A stretch of DNA of 6,660 nucleotides from the NCBI GenBank assembly GCA_015494505.1, contig WGBB01000252.1:1-6660 (forward strand), given 5' to 3'. Of the stretch, positions 5,720 to 6,660 are shown piece by piece. The stretch comes from Nitratiruptor sp. GTDB taxonomy: Bacteria; Campylobacterota; Campylobacteria; Campylobacterales; Nitratiruptoraceae. A program made the position numbers and the translations under genes. How positions within the stretch are numbered: position 1 is the first letter of the stretch; the number at the start of each line of letters is the position of its first letter. The notes below the pieces were generated by a model that searched no databases, was not told the DNA's origin, and saw only the letters and a list, made by a program, of their open reading frames with translations.

Positions 5720-6660
5720 ATGGAAGTACCTGTTTACTCATATGACGTGGTGATCGTGGGCTCGGGTCTAGCCGGATGTGCCGCAGCTCGCGAACTCAAA
5801 AAGAGCGGCAAAAATGTGGTCGTTCTCACCAAACTCCATCCTCTACGCAGCCACTCCGGCGCCGCACAAGGTGGTGTCAATGCAGCGCTTTCTGATGACG
5901 ACGATGTAGAGCTGCATATGTTCGATACCGTCAAGGGAAGCGACTACTTGGCCGACCAGGATGCTGTGGAGCTAATGTGCTCTAAAGCACCGGAAACTAT
6001 CCGCTGGATAGAGCGTATGGGTGCGGCATTTAGCCGCCGCGAAGACGGGCGTATCGCACAGCGTCCCTTCGGTGGACAGAGCAAACCTCGCGCCTGCTTC
6101 GCAAAAGATAGAACCGGTCTGACGCTCTTGCAGACCATCTATGAGCAAGCCCATCGCGAAGGCGTGGAGTTTTGGGATGAGTGGTACGTAGCAGACCTGC
6201 TTTACAAAGACGGCAAAGCCTACGGTGTGGTGGCATATAACCTGCGCAATATGGAGCCGGCCATTTTCAACGCTCGCGCCGTGATGTTCGCAACGGGTGG
6301 GTATGCAAGAGCCTTTAAGATCAACTCCAACGCTCATGCTAATACGGGCGACGGCCTTAGCATCTTCGCTCGTCACGGCCTGCCCCTCGAAGATATGGAG
6401 TTCGTCCAGTTCCATCCATCAGGCCTCGCAGGAAGCGGAATTCTCATCAGCGAAGCTGCGCGCGGTGAGGGTGGACGCCTCTATAACAATAAAGGCGAGC
6501 GTTTCATGGAAAAATACGCGCCAGAAAAACTGGAGCTTGCACCCCGCGACGTGGTGGCACGCGCTATTATGAACGAAATCCGTGAGGGACGCGGTGTAGG
6601 CCCTGACGGCATGGCGGTCTATCTGGATTTGACACATTTAGGTGAAGCGAAAATCATGGA
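5720..6660 (+). CDS. sdhA: Succinate dehydrogenase/fumarate reductase flavoprotein subunit, 5' part
   Basis: The first 313 codons of an SdhA/FrdA flavoprotein are present; the gene runs off the right edge (full length is usually 550-600). It interconverts succinate and fumarate, passing electrons to an iron-sulfur partner and quinone. Seen in order: the dinucleotide-binding GSGLAG (14-19), RSHSGAAQGG (43-52) with H45 as the likely covalent FAD histidine, the ATGG (191-194) FAD segment, FHPSG (231-235) with substrate-site H232, and EAARGEGG (245-252) with R248, followed by the RFMEKYAPE and LAPRDVVARA blocks. AAAAGGA (5705-5711) lies eight bases before the ATG. There is no twin-arginine or other signal, so it should face the cytoplasm, unlike periplasmic MfrA. 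The sequence looks more like SdhA-type than classical Wolinella FrdA-type, but direction of reaction and partner subunits cannot be decided from this part; the gene symbol is provisional. Confidence 0.9.
   Translation, partial: MEVPVYSYDVVIVGSGLAGCAAARELKKSGKNVVVLTKLHPLRSHSGAAQGGVNAALSDDDDVELHMFDTVKGSDYLADQDAVELMCSKAPETIRWIERMGAAFSRREDGRIAQRPFGGQSKPRACFAKDRTGLTLLQTIYEQAHREGVEFWDEWYVADLLYKDGKAYGVVAYNLRNMEPAIFNARAVMFATGGYARAFKINSNAHANTGDGLSIFARHGLPLEDMEFVQFHPSGLAGSGILISEAARGEGGRLYNNKGERFMEKYAPEKLELAPRDVVARAIMNEIREGRGVGPDGMAVYLDLTHLGEAKIM

Noticed and set aside
5301..5753. + strand open frame of 150 codons bridging thiL and sdhA
   Set aside because: It runs antisense through thiL, across both predicted promoters and into sdhA in another frame; no domain and no good ribosome site seen.
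5972..6415. - strand open frame of 147 codons opposite sdhA
   Set aside because: Fully inside a strongly conserved flavoprotein coding region on the other strand; no motif.

Overview
The window looks like chromosome of a Campylobacterota (epsilonproteobacterial) organism, probably an environmental, vent-type or sulfur-oxidising member rather than a low-GC host-associated one. This rests on the protein character (short ThiL ending in HHF, TruD, and a succinate dehydrogenase/fumarate reductase flavoprotein), on the tight gene packing, and on a base composition of roughly 50-60% GC in the lines I counted by hand. The genus cannot be fixed without a search.

The left part (1-2718, + strand) is a tightly packed operon: the 3' end of a FabL-like enoyl-ACP reductase, pgsA (phosphatidylglycerophosphate synthase), rseP (site-2 intramembrane protease) and a YggS/PLPBP-family pyridoxal-phosphate protein. 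Junctions are TGATG stop/start overlaps or a single base, so the genes are probably translationally coupled. Three of the four act in membrane lipid synthesis or membrane proteolysis.

The middle part (2708-5582, - strand) reads, in transcription order, thiL (thiamine-monophosphate kinase), a Phd/YefM-like antitoxin with a PIN-domain (VapC-like) toxin, truD (tRNA pseudouridine-13 synthase), and a small uncharacterised protein with a cysteine-bearing tail. The toxin-antitoxin pair is visibly AT-rich (about 33% GC by hand count over 4081-4440) and has its own near-consensus sigma70 promoter, whose -35 box contains the thiL stop codon. The toxin gene overlaps truD by 8 bases. This suggests a toxin-antitoxin cassette acquired between two housekeeping genes, which now probably drives truD and the small gene. 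The small gene's 3' end overlaps yggS convergently by 11 bases.

The right part (5583-6660) is a 137-base divergent promoter region with an extended -10 box on each strand, followed by the first 313 codons of an SdhA/FrdA-type flavoprotein that runs off the window. It has no Tat signal, so it should be cytoplasmic.

I saw no rRNA, tRNA, CRISPR array, insertion sequence or convincing intrinsic terminator. No gene-free stretch exceeds about 140 bases. The most interesting item is the toxin-antitoxin cassette embedded in and coupled to the thiL-truD operon; the rest is ordinary housekeeping sequence.
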